Both the position numbers and the translations under genes were made by a program. Under the pieces are notes generated by a model. It saw only the letters and a program-made list of their open reading frames with translations, was not told the DNA's origin and did no database searches. A stretch of 64,000 nucleotides of DNA from Aeromicrobium choanae (GTDB lineage Bacteria; Actinomycetota; Actinomycetes; Propionibacteriales; Nocardioidaceae), in assembly GCF_900167475.1 (NCBI RefSeq), contig NZ_LT796768.1, positions 1,922,001 through 1,986,000 on the forward strand. The letters run 5' to 3'. Positions 7,408 through 14,855 of this stretch are shown piece after piece; position 1 is the stretch's first letter; each line of letters opens with the position of its first letter.

Positions 7408-8241
7408 ATGAGCTCCGACTGGCGTTTCGACGCCATCGGAACCGCGTGGTCGATCGGGACCCCCGACCCGATCGGCCCCGGACTACGAACCGCGATCACG
7501 GCCCGCATCGACTCGTTCGATCGGACGTGGTCGCGGTTCCGCGTCGGTTCGGCGGCGAACGCCCTGCGCACCTCGCGCGAGGCCGACCTCGGCCCCGACG
7601 CCCCCGCCATCCTGGCCGTCTACGACCGCCTGTTCGCGCTGACCTCGGGCGCCGTCAGTCCGCTCGTGGGCGGGGCGCTGGAGCAGCTCGGCTACGGCGC
7701 CGGCTACACCCTCACGCCGTCCGGTGAGCCCGTGCGCGTCCCCTCGTGGACCGACTGCGAGCTCGTCGGCACGGTGCTGCACGTCCCGGGCCCCGTCGTC
7801 CTCGACATCGGCGCCGTCGGCAAGGGCTGGCTCGCCGGTGAGATCGCTGCGATGATCGACCAGCCGTGCGTCGTCGACGCGAGCGGTGACCTGGTGAACC
7901 GGTCGGGAGGGGTGCTGCGCGTGGCACTGGAGGACCCCGACGACGCCGAGCTGGCGATCGCCGTGGTGGAGGTGCCCGACGGCGACGCGATCTGCGGATC
8001 GGCCAGCAACCGGCGCCGCTGGTCCGACGACGTGCACCACGTGCTCGACGCCCGATCCGGTACTCCGACCCGCAACGTCGTGGCGGCCTGGGCCGGCGGC
8101 CCCGACGCCGCCTGGGCCGACGGGCTCGCCACCGCCGCCTTCTTCGCCTCCGACCTGTCCGGCACCGGGCACTGGTGGGCGGCCCTCGACCGTGACCGGC
8201 GACTCGTGGCCCACGGGCTGCCCGGAGAGGTGTTCGCATGA
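7408..8241 (+). CDS. apbE: FAD:protein FMN transferase (ApbE family)
   Basis: A 277-residue ApbE-family enzyme, which moves FMN from FAD to a Ser/Thr of a target protein. Seen motifs: RIDSFDRTWSRFR near the start, DIGAVGKGWLAGEI in the middle (family form D-x-G-x-x-K-G), DASGD, HHVLDARSGTPTRN, and the C-terminal ADGLATAAFF. It begins 5 nt after its probable substrate gene and overlaps the next gene by ATGA. No signal peptide or lipobox is visible, although many ApbE proteins are exported. This enzyme therefore looks cytoplasmic, or is exported by an unseen route. Confidence 0.88.
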   Translation: MSSDWRFDAIGTAWSIGTPDPIGPGLRTAITARIDSFDRTWSRFRVGSAANALRTSREADLGPDAPAILAVYDRLFALTSGAVSPLVGGALEQLGYGAGYTLTPSGEPVRVPSWTDCELVGTVLHVPGPVVLDIGAVGKGWLAGEIAAMIDQPCVVDASGDLVNRSGGVLRVALEDPDDAELAIAVVEVPDGDAICGSASNRRRWSDDVHHVLDARSGTPTRNVVAAWAGGPDAAWADGLATAAFFASDLSGTGHWWAALDRDRRLVAHGLPGEVFA

Positions 8242-9719
8242 CGTTCCTGGATCGCCAGCTGGGCCGGTTCACGATGTACCGGCTCGTCACCGTCGTGCTG
8301 CTCGCGCTGGCCGCCGTCGCCGTGGTCCAGTCGGCCCTCGGCGTGCTCGACTCCGACATCTTCCCCGTCGACGCGCTGCTGCTCACCCTGGCCGTGATGG
8401 TGGCGACGTCGGTGCTCGTGAACCTCGTGGTCGGACGGCTCGTCGGGGCCCGGCCGCACCTCGAGTCGTCGGTCGTGACCGCCCTGATCCTGTGGTTCCT
8501 CTACTGGCCCTCCACCCACGCCGAGCAGCTCGGCTGGCTCGCGCTGGTGGCCGCCCTCGCCCAGGTGTCGAAGTACCTGATCACGTGGCGCGGGCGTCAC
8601 CTCGTGAACCCGGCCGCCGCGGGCGTCGTGCTGTCGGTCCTGCTCGGCTGGGTCACGGGCTGGCCGGTGCCGTTCACGGGCTGGTGGGTCGCCAGCGAGT
8701 CGTTGTTCTGGTTCGTCCTGGCCGGTGCGCTCCTGGTGCTGCACCGCACGCGCCGGCTCGCCCTCGGCGCCGTGTTCGCCGTCGTCGCCGTCGCCGCCAC
8801 CGTGTGGTGGCAGGTCGGCATCGGCGCGGGGCTCGAGGAGGCGATCCGGTTCACGCTCTACTCGACGCCCATCGTCTTCTTCGGCGGGTTCATGCTCAGC
8901 GAGCCGCTGACCCTGCCGCCGCGCCGGACGCAGCAGCTCGGCGTCGCGGCCCTCGCCGGCGTCCTCTTCACGTGGCCGCTGCTCACCTCGCGGATCTTCG
9001 GTGAGCCCTGGACGACCGAGCCGTTCACGAGCACGTACGAGCTGACCCTCGTCGTCACGGGCCTCGTGGCGTTCGCGCTGCGGCAGGGCTCGCGGACCCT
9101 GACCCTGCGCGAGCGCCGGCGCCTCGGGGACGACGTCGTGGAGTACGTCTTCGCCGCCGATCGTCCCCTGCGGTTCGTCCCGGGCCAGTATGTCGAGCTC
9201 GACGTGCCCCACGGCCGCGTCGACACCCGGGGTCGCCGCCGGATGTTCAGCGTCGTGTCCGCCCCGGGCTCCGAGGTCGTCGTCGCGACACGGCATCCCG
9301 AGCCCGGCTCCTCGTACAAGCGCGCCCTGGCCGCCGCGTCGCCGGGCGACCGGATGCGGGTCACGGCGGTCCACGGCGACTTCGTGTGGCCGTCGACCGG
9401 TCCGATCCTGCTGGTCGGCGCGGGGATCGGCGTCACACCGTTCCTGAGCCAGCTCGCCGCCCACCCGGGCCGCGACGTGGTCGTCGTCCTGGGCGAGCGC
9501 GAGGACCAGCCCTACGTGGCCGAGCTCGAGGCCTCGGGTGCCCGCGTCGTGCGGATGCCCGTCGAGGAGGTCGGCGGGGCCGCCATCTCCGACCTCGTGC
9601 CCGACCTGTCGGATCGCACCGCCCTGGTGTCGGGTCGGCCCGACTTCGTCGACGAGGTCGCCCGGAGCCTGCGAGGGCGCGTGCGGCGGGTCAAGCGCGA
9701 CCACTTCCTGGGCTACTGA
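8238..9719 (+). CDS. NqrB/RnfD-like membrane domain fused to FAD/NAD(P)H reductase
   Basis: A 493-residue two-part protein. Residues 1-275 form about 8-9 membrane helices of the NqrB/RnfD type: HLVNPAAAG is typical, and FFGGFMLSEPLTLPP matches the RnfD-like F-M-x-[ST]-[DE]-P-x-T-x-P loop. Residues 280-493 form a ferredoxin-reductase module: FVPGQYVEL and RRMFSVVSAPG bind FAD, and LLVGAGIGVTPF binds the nicotinamide nucleotide. The architecture would take electrons from NAD(P)H and pass them across the membrane to the flavinylated lipoprotein. The last acceptor is not encoded here. Coupled to apbE by an ATGA overlap. Confidence 0.85.
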   Translation: MTFLDRQLGRFTMYRLVTVVLLALAAVAVVQSALGVLDSDIFPVDALLLTLAVMVATSVLVNLVVGRLVGARPHLESSVVTALILWFLYWPSTHAEQLGWLALVAALAQVSKYLITWRGRHLVNPAAAGVVLSVLLGWVTGWPVPFTGWWVASESLFWFVLAGALLVLHRTRRLALGAVFAVVAVAATVWWQVGIGAGLEEAIRFTLYSTPIVFFGGFMLSEPLTLPPRRTQQLGVAALAGVLFTWPLLTSRIFGEPWTTEPFTSTYELTLVVTGLVAFALRQGSRTLTLRERRRLGDDVVEYVFAADRPLRFVPGQYVELDVPHGRVDTRGRRRMFSVVSAPGSEVVVATRHPEPGSSYKRALAAASPGDRMRVTAVHGDFVWPSTGPILLVGAGIGVTPFLSQLAAHPGRDVVVVLGEREDQPYVAELEASGARVVRMPVEEVGGAAISDLVPDLSDRTALVSGRPDFVDEVARSLRGRVRRVKRDHFLGY

Positions 9720-9773
9720 GCCCGGCCGCCCTGCGGGGTTGTCAGGGACCCGGAGCGGGCGCACGATCGAAGG

Positions 9774-10190
9774 ATGAGGATCACCGCGACGGTGCACCAC
9801 GAGCCGGGTCGTCACGAGGTGACCGTCGCGACCGACGGACGCGAGACCGAGCTCGAACTGCCGGCGCGCGACGACGGTCCGGGCTCGGCCGTGAGCGGCG
9901 GCGAGCTGCTCGCCGCGGCGCTCGCGACGTGCTTCCTCGACGACCTCCACCGCGAGGCCGGGAGGCGCGGCATCGAGATCGGGGCCGTGGAGGTGGTGGT
10001 CGAGTCCGAGTACGGGGACCGCGGCGTGCCCGCCCGCGACCTGACCTACGAGGTGCGCGTGCGGTCCCGGGCGGACGCGGGGCTGGTGGCCGACCTCGCG
10101 CGGGAGACGGACCTCCTCGCCGAGGTCCACGCCACCCTCCGCGCGGCGTGCGACGTGGAGCTGCGCAGCGTGCAGATCAGCGCCCCCTGA
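9774..10190 (+). CDS. OsmC-family protein
   Basis: A 138-residue OsmC/Ohr-superfamily protein. The family reduces hydroperoxides with two cysteines; here Cys53 (LAAALATCF) and Cys126 (LRAACDVEL) are at the expected places, with the glycine-rich SGGEL before the first helix. It lacks the extra features that separate Ohr from OsmC, so I leave it at family level. The gene stands alone between the flavin operon and the glycosyltransferase. CACGAT 6 nt before the ATG hints at a leaderless transcript, and the GAAGG touching the ATG is too close to be a ribosome site. Confidence 0.85.
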   Translation: MRITATVHHEPGRHEVTVATDGRETELELPARDDGPGSAVSGGELLAAALATCFLDDLHREAGRRGIEIGAVEVVVESEYGDRGVPARDLTYEVRVRSRADAGLVADLARETDLLAEVHATLRAACDVELRSVQISAP

Positions 10191-10247
10191 GCCGACCGCC
10201 GTCCGACCCGGCACAATGGGTTACCCACGAGTACCCGAGGAGGCCGC

Positions 10248-11498
10248 GTGCGGATTGCACTGTTGTCCTACCGCAGCAAGCAGCACAGCGGTGGGCAGGG
10301 CGTCTACGTGCGCAACCTCAGCGCCGGACTGGCCGATCTCGGGCACGAGGTGACGATCTTCTCCGGCCAGCCGTACCCGGAGGACCTGCACCCCGAGGTG
10401 CGCCTCGAGAAGGTGCCGAGCCTCGACCTCTACCGTGACGACGACCCGTTCCGGACGCCGAGGCTGCGCGAGTTCCGCGACTGGATCGACGTCCTCGAGT
10501 ACCTGCAGATGCTCACGGCGGCGTTCCCCGAGCCGCTGACGTTCAGCCTCCGCGCGCGCCGGCTCGACCTGTCGGGCTTCGACGTCGTGCACGACAACCA
10601 GTCGCTCGGGTTCGGGCTGCTGTTGATCAACCGGCGCCAGCCGTTCCTGGCCACGATCCACCACCCGATCAGCCGCGACCGCGCGCTCGACATCGCCGCC
10701 GCTCCGCTGCGCAAGCAGGTCACGACGCGCCGCTGGTACGCGTTCGTGCGGATGCAGGCGTTCGTGGCGCGACGGATCCGCACCATCCTGGGCGTCTCGT
10801 CGGCGTCCGCCGGCGACACCGTGGCCGACTTCCGGCTGCGCCCCGAGCAGATGACCGTCGTGCCGCTCGGCGTCGACACCGACCTGTTCAGCCCCTCGGA
10901 CGAGCGGGTGCCCGGCCGGCTCGTCGTGGTCGCCAGCGCCGACTCGCCGCTGAAGGGCCTCTCGCACTTCCTGGACGCGGCCGCCAAGCTCAGCACGGAT
11001 CGCGACATCGACGTGCAGCTGGTGTCGAACCTCGACCCCGACGGCACCGCGTACCAGCGGATCCACCGCGGCGACCTCGCCGGCACCGTCACGGTGCACA
11101 GCGGCATCTCCGACGAGGAGCTGGCGGCGCTGATCTCGTCGGCGCAGGTCATGGTCGTGCCCTCCCTGTACGAGGGCTTCAGCCTGCCCGCGGTCGAGGC
11201 GATGTCCTGCGGCACGCCGCTCGTGGCCAGTGCCGCCGGCGCGCTGCCCGAGGTGGTGGGCGACGCGGGGGTGCTCGTCGAGCCGGGCGACGTCGAGCAG
11301 CTCGTCACGCAGATCGGCCGGCTGCTGGACGACCCCGCCGAGCGCGAGCGGCTCTCCTCGGTGGCCCGTCGCCGGGCGATCGAGCGCTTCAGCTGGCTCG
11401 CGGTGGCCCGCGCCACCGCACAGGCCTATGAGAAGGTGATCGGCGATCACCGTGCTCGCCAGTCCCGGGACGGAAGGAACCCCCATGCTGACCGTTGA
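10248..11498 (+). CDS. glycosyltransferase family 4
   Basis: A 416-residue GT-B glycosyltransferase. The N-terminal domain begins with the glycine-rich SGGQGVYVRNLSAGL acceptor loop. The C-terminal domain starts near VVPLGVDTDLF and holds the donor-site motif SLYEGFSLPAVEAMSCGTP, whose E-x7-E pattern marks GT4 enzymes. It is cytoplasmic; sugar and acceptor are unknown. GTG 10248 follows CGAGGAGG. The following methyltransferase starts inside its last 14 bp. A similar trio with a methyltransferase and a toroid protein suggests modification of one surface or storage molecule. Confidence 0.88.
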   Translation: MRIALLSYRSKQHSGGQGVYVRNLSAGLADLGHEVTIFSGQPYPEDLHPEVRLEKVPSLDLYRDDDPFRTPRLREFRDWIDVLEYLQMLTAAFPEPLTFSLRARRLDLSGFDVVHDNQSLGFGLLLINRRQPFLATIHHPISRDRALDIAAAPLRKQVTTRRWYAFVRMQAFVARRIRTILGVSSASAGDTVADFRLRPEQMTVVPLGVDTDLFSPSDERVPGRLVVVASADSPLKGLSHFLDAAAKLSTDRDIDVQLVSNLDPDGTAYQRIHRGDLAGTVTVHSGISDEELAALISSAQVMVVPSLYEGFSLPAVEAMSCGTPLVASAAGALPEVVGDAGVLVEPGDVEQLVTQIGRLLDDPAERERLSSVARRRAIERFSWLAVARATAQAYEKVIGDHRARQSRDGRNPHADR

Positions 11499-12198
11499 CT
11501 TCGACCGACTCCGGGTGGGTCGCGGCACGCGCTTCATCGACGTGGGCGCCGGTGCTGGCCGTCACTCCTACGAGGCGCTGCGCCGCGGCGCGCACGTCAC
11601 CGCCTTCGACATGGACGAGGTCGAGCTCAAGGGCGTCGAGGACATGTTCGGCGCGATGGCGCTCGAGGGCGAGGTCCCGCCCGGCGGCAGCGGCGAGATC
11701 AAGGTCGGCACGATCCTCGACATGCCCTACGAGGACGGCTCGTTCGACGTCGTCCTGGCCTCGGAGATTCTCGAGCACGTGCCCGAGGACGTGCAGGCCA
11801 TCAGCGAGCTCGAGCGCATCCTGGCGCCCGGCGGCATCCTCGCCGTCACGGTGCCGCGCTGGATGCCCGAGGCCGTGTGCTGGGCCCTTTCGGACGAGTA
11901 CCACGCCAACGAGGGTGGCCACATCCGGATCTACAAGGCCGACGAGCTGCGCGGCAAGCTCGAGGCGACGGGGCTGCGATTCACGCACCAGCACCACGCG
12001 CACGCCCTGCACGCGCCGTACTGGTGGATCAAGTGCGCGGTCGGCGTCGAGCGCGACCAGCACCCCCTCGTGCGCGGCTACCACCAGCTGCTGGTGTGGG
12101 ACATGATGAAGGCCCCTCGCACCACCCGCTGGGCCGAGAAGGCCCTCAACCCGGTGCTCGGCAAGAGCGTCGCGCTGTACTTCCAGAAGCCGTTCTGA
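11485..12198 (+). CDS. class I SAM-dependent methyltransferase
   Basis: A 237-residue methyltransferase. Motif I (FIDVGAGAGRHSYEA) is at about 17-31, the SAM-ribose Asp is in TAFDMDE, and SFDVVLASEILEHVPED is the Methyltransf_11 hallmark. GGHIRIYKADELRGKLE is typical of sugar- or lipid-acting relatives. It overlaps the glycosyltransferase by 14 bp and has GGAAGGAAC before ATG 11485, so the two are one transcription unit. The substrate is unknown. The stop codon lies 16 bp before a palindromic repeat. Confidence 0.87.
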   Translation: MLTVDFDRLRVGRGTRFIDVGAGAGRHSYEALRRGAHVTAFDMDEVELKGVEDMFGAMALEGEVPPGGSGEIKVGTILDMPYEDGSFDVVLASEILEHVPEDVQAISELERILAPGGILAVTVPRWMPEAVCWALSDEYHANEGGHIRIYKADELRGKLEATGLRFTHQHHAHALHAPYWWIKCAVGVERDQHPLVRGYHQLLVWDMMKAPRTTRWAEKALNPVLGKSVALYFQKPF

Positions 12199-12214
12199 TG
12201 CCCGATCCCCGCCC

Positions 12215-12287
12215 CACTCTCCACTTTTGGAACGCGATCAACCGTCCTCGGGCGGCTGAAGGTGTATCCCGTTCCAAAAGTGGAGTG
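12215..12287. repeat. palindromic dispersed repeat, copy A
   Basis: The perfect 14-bp arms CCACTTTTGGAACG (12221-12234) and CGTTCCAAAAGTGG (12270-12283) enclose exactly 35 nt that pair further in part. Outside the arms, CACT (12215-12218) can pair with AGTG (12284-12287) across a small bulge. A second copy lies at 56512-56597. The right arm reaches the ribosome-binding region of the gene at 12299 (GAGG at 12287-12290), so the hairpin may hide that site. Confidence 0.85.
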
Positions 12288-12298
12288 AGGTCGGCTCG

Positions 12299-13279
12299 GT
12301 GACGCCGGCCGAGGCCCAGCAGACCGGGAAGTGGATCGCGTCGGTCCAGCTGACCAGCGGCGCGATCCCGTGGTTCGAGGGCGGTCACCTCGACCCGTGG
12401 GACCACGTCCAGGCTGCGATGGGGCTGGCCACGGCGGGCCTCGTCGACGAGGCGGTCGCGGGCTACGACTGGCTCCGGCACGCGCAGCGACCCGACGGGT
12501 CGTGGGGCCGCAAGTATTGGCCCGGCGCTGATGACGACGGCGTCGAGGAGCCCGAGACCGACGCGAACTACTGCGCCTACGTCGCCACGGGCCTGTGGCA
12601 CCTCGAGCTGCTGGGCGTCGACGGCCGAGGGTTCTTCGAGATGCTCGAGCGCGCGGTCGACGTGGTGCTCGAGCTGCAGGTCGGTCACGGCCCCGTGGCC
12701 TGGGCCCGCGGCGTCGACGGCAAGGTCGCGGGCGAGTGCCTCGTCACGGGCAACTCCAGCATCGTGTTCAGCCTGCGGTGCGCCGCCCGGCTGGCCGAGC
12801 GCTGGGGCCACCCGCGCCCGCACTGGCAGCACGCCGCCGACGGCATCGCCGAGGCCCTGACCCACCGGCCCGAGCTGTTCACGCCCAAGCCGCGCTTCTC
12901 GATGGACTGGTACTACCCGGTGATGACGGGCGTCCTCGACGGCGCGGCCGCCACGGCTCGCCTCGACGAGCGGTGGGACGAGTTCGTCGTCCCCGAGTTC
13001 GGCGCGCGCTGCGTCACCGTGAACCCGTGGGTCACCGGCGGCGAGACGCTCGAGCTCGTGCTCGCCCTCGTGCGTGCGGGCCGGCTCGACGCCGCGACGT
13101 CGCTCTACGGCGACATCCAGCACCTGCGCGATCCCGACGGCGCCTGGTGGACCGGGCTGGTCTACAACGACGGCAAGCGCTGGCCCGTCGAGCAGTCCAC
13201 GTGGACCGCCGGCACGGCCCTGCTGGCCCACGACGCCCTCACCGGCGCCACCCCGGCCGCCGGCTTCATGGGCCGCTGA
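12299..13279 (+). CDS. prenyltransferase/terpene-cyclase-like (alpha/alpha toroid) protein
   Basis: A 326-residue soluble protein with repeats of the alpha/alpha-toroid fold: RHAQRPDGSWGRKYWP, ELQVGHGPVAWA, and HLRDPDGAWWTGLVYNDGKRWP recall the QW repeats of squalene cyclases and prenyltransferase beta subunits. No DXDD or DCTAE cyclase motif is seen, so catalysis is doubtful. EQSTWTAGTALLAHDAL at the end is a family feature. It follows the glycosyltransferase and methyltransferase. Translation from GTG 12299 would use GAGG at the edge of the palindromic repeat. Role unknown. Confidence 0.75.
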   Translation: MTPAEAQQTGKWIASVQLTSGAIPWFEGGHLDPWDHVQAAMGLATAGLVDEAVAGYDWLRHAQRPDGSWGRKYWPGADDDGVEEPETDANYCAYVATGLWHLELLGVDGRGFFEMLERAVDVVLELQVGHGPVAWARGVDGKVAGECLVTGNSSIVFSLRCAARLAERWGHPRPHWQHAADGIAEALTHRPELFTPKPRFSMDWYYPVMTGVLDGAAATARLDERWDEFVVPEFGARCVTVNPWVTGGETLELVLALVRAGRLDAATSLYGDIQHLRDPDGAWWTGLVYNDGKRWPVEQSTWTAGTALLAHDALTGATPAAGFMGR

Positions 13280-13336
13280 GTCCTCCCACTGGGGCGATCC
13301 GGGGACACGACGCGCCTGCGCTGGGAGACTCTCGGC

Positions 13337-13726
13337 ATGGAGGCCGAGGGACGACCGCGGACGCTCGGCGCGATCGCCAGGTCATGGGCGCTCGGTGGCT
13401 GCCTGCTGGGCATGCTCGTGGCCTGGGTCGTGCTGATGTGGCCCGGCGAGACTCGCTGGGCGATCGCCGTCATCGGCGCATGCGGCTTCCTGGGTCTCCT
13501 CCTCGGAGACTTCGAGGACGCATTGGACGGCGGACTGCGGGCCTCGAGTACGGCGCTCCTCATCGGCGCCGCCGCTGCCCATGAGCTCGGGCACGTCGGG
13601 CTGGCCACGGTGGTCACGGGCCTCGCCATCGCCATCACGTTGGTGCCGGAGGAGAAGGTCCGAGACCGGCGGGCCCGGCGGAGGATGCCGCCGCCGGAGT
13701 GGCCGGTCACCTCGTCGGATCGATGA
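13337..13726 (+). CDS. small integral membrane protein, unknown function
   Basis: A 129-residue protein with about four hydrophobic segments (roughly 18-36, 41-58, 67-82, 88-103), short charged loops and a basic C-terminal tail rich in Arg. I recognise no family. GAGACT lies 6 nt before the ATG, which would give a leaderless transcript. The 3' end overlaps the convergent dehydrogenase by 20 bp. The hydrophobic pattern and frame make it a likely real gene, but conservation is untested. Confidence 0.55.
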   Translation: MEAEGRPRTLGAIARSWALGGCLLGMLVAWVVLMWPGETRWAIAVIGACGFLGLLLGDFEDALDGGLRASSTALLIGAAAAHELGHVGLATVVTGLAIAITLVPEEKVRDRRARRRMPPPEWPVTSSDR

Positions 13727-14855
13727 GGATCTTCGCGTGCCGCTCGGGGTCGGCGAGGTCGTCGAAGGCCTGCGCGACGCCGTCGAGGCCGACGGTGCCG
13801 GTGTGCAGCGGGGTGGGGTCGACTCGGCCGTCGGTGATCATCTCGAGCGTCTCGTGGAACTCGTGCGGCTGGTAGCAGAACACGAACCGCAGGTCGAGCT
13901 CCTTGTTGACGGCCATCGTCGGGCGGAACGTGTCGGGCTCCATGCAGACGCCGACGACGATGATGCGCGAGCGGATCGGCGCGTGGGTGACGAGGTCCTC
14001 GATCACGCCGGGCACGCCGACGCACTCGAAGACCACCGGGCCGCGAGGCGTCTGGCCCGCGCGCTCGGCCACCTTCATCACGCGCTTCCACGGCACGCCG
14101 CGCACGCGCCGCAGCATCCGCATCGCGTCGATGCCCTGCCCGAAGTAGTCGGGCGCGGAGCTCAGGTGGGTCGCCGGGCGGGAGTAGGCCTCCCACGGCG
14201 ACTGGACCGCCGGGTCGACCACGATGTCGGCGCCGCAGCGCTGCGCCAGCGCACGGCGCCCGGGGGAGTAGTCGCTCGCGACGACGGTCCTCACGCCCGC
14301 GGCCTTCAGCATGAGGATGACCGCGAGCCCGATCGGCCCGCAACCGATCACCAGCGCGACCTCGCGCTTGCGGATCTCGCTGCGGTTCACCGCGTGGTGG
14401 GCGACCGCGAGCGGCTCGGTCATCGCGACCTGGTCGGGGTCGGCGCCGGCCGGCACCTCGAACGTCATCGCCTCCTGCGCGAGCACGTACTCGGCGTACC
14501 CGCCCGGCGCCTGCTCGGACAGGCCGGTCATGTCGACCTGCCCGTCGCGCTTCAGGACGGGCAGCGCCACGACCGGTGTGCCGACGGGCCACCGCTTGCG
14601 GCACTTGGGTCCGTAGGCGACGACGGTGCCGGTGAACTCGTGACCCATCACGACGTGGTGGGCGCGCCGCATGAAGCGGTCGTAGTCGACCTCGACCGCC
14701 ACGTCGGCGCTCGCGTCGGCGTGGACGCGGGCGTGCAGGTCCGAGCCGCAGATCCCCGAGCGCGTCACGGCCACGAGCACCTGCCCGGGTCCGGGCTCGG
14801 GGGTCGGCAGGTCGACGACCGTCAGCTCGCCCTCGTGGACGCTGACCGCCTTCAC
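13707..14855 (-). CDS. zinc-binding alcohol dehydrogenase family protein
   Basis: A 382-residue medium-chain dehydrogenase. SGICGSDLHA and MGHEFTGTV give the catalytic-zinc Cys and His-Glu, and IGCGPIGLAVI near 190 binds NAD(P). The lobe that normally holds four structural-zinc cysteines reads PVLKRDGQVDMTG and has none, so structural zinc seems lost. The family oxidises alcohols or reduces carbonyls. GTG 14855 overlaps the stop of the monooxygenase as GTGA, so the two enzymes are made together. An alcohol dehydrogenase beside a Baeyer-Villiger monooxygenase suggests alcohol to ketone to ester. Confidence 0.87.
   Translation of the reverse strand: MKAVSVHEGELTVVDLPTPEPGPGQVLVAVTRSGICGSDLHARVHADASADVAVEVDYDRFMRRAHHVVMGHEFTGTVVAYGPKCRKRWPVGTPVVALPVLKRDGQVDMTGLSEQAPGGYAEYVLAQEAMTFEVPAGADPDQVAMTEPLAVAHHAVNRSEIRKREVALVIGCGPIGLAVILMLKAAGVRTVVASDYSPGRRALAQRCGADIVVDPAVQSPWEAYSRPATHLSSAPDYFGQGIDAMRMLRRVRGVPWKRVMKVAERAGQTPRGPVVFECVGVPGVIEDLVTHAPIRSRIIVVGVCMEPDTFRPTMAVNKELDLRFVFCYQPHEFHETLEMITDGRVDPTPLHTGTVGLDGVAQAFDDLADPERHAKILIDPTR

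Noticed and set aside
7704-10214. An 836-codon minus-strand frame opposite apbE, the flavin reductase and osmC
   Set aside because: Shadow of three well-supported plus-strand genes with clear motifs and couplings.
12215-12287. Palindromic repeats as integron attC sites or CRISPR repeats
   Set aside because: No integrase or cassette array, no attC core sites, only two copies 44 kb apart, and no spacer array or cas genes.
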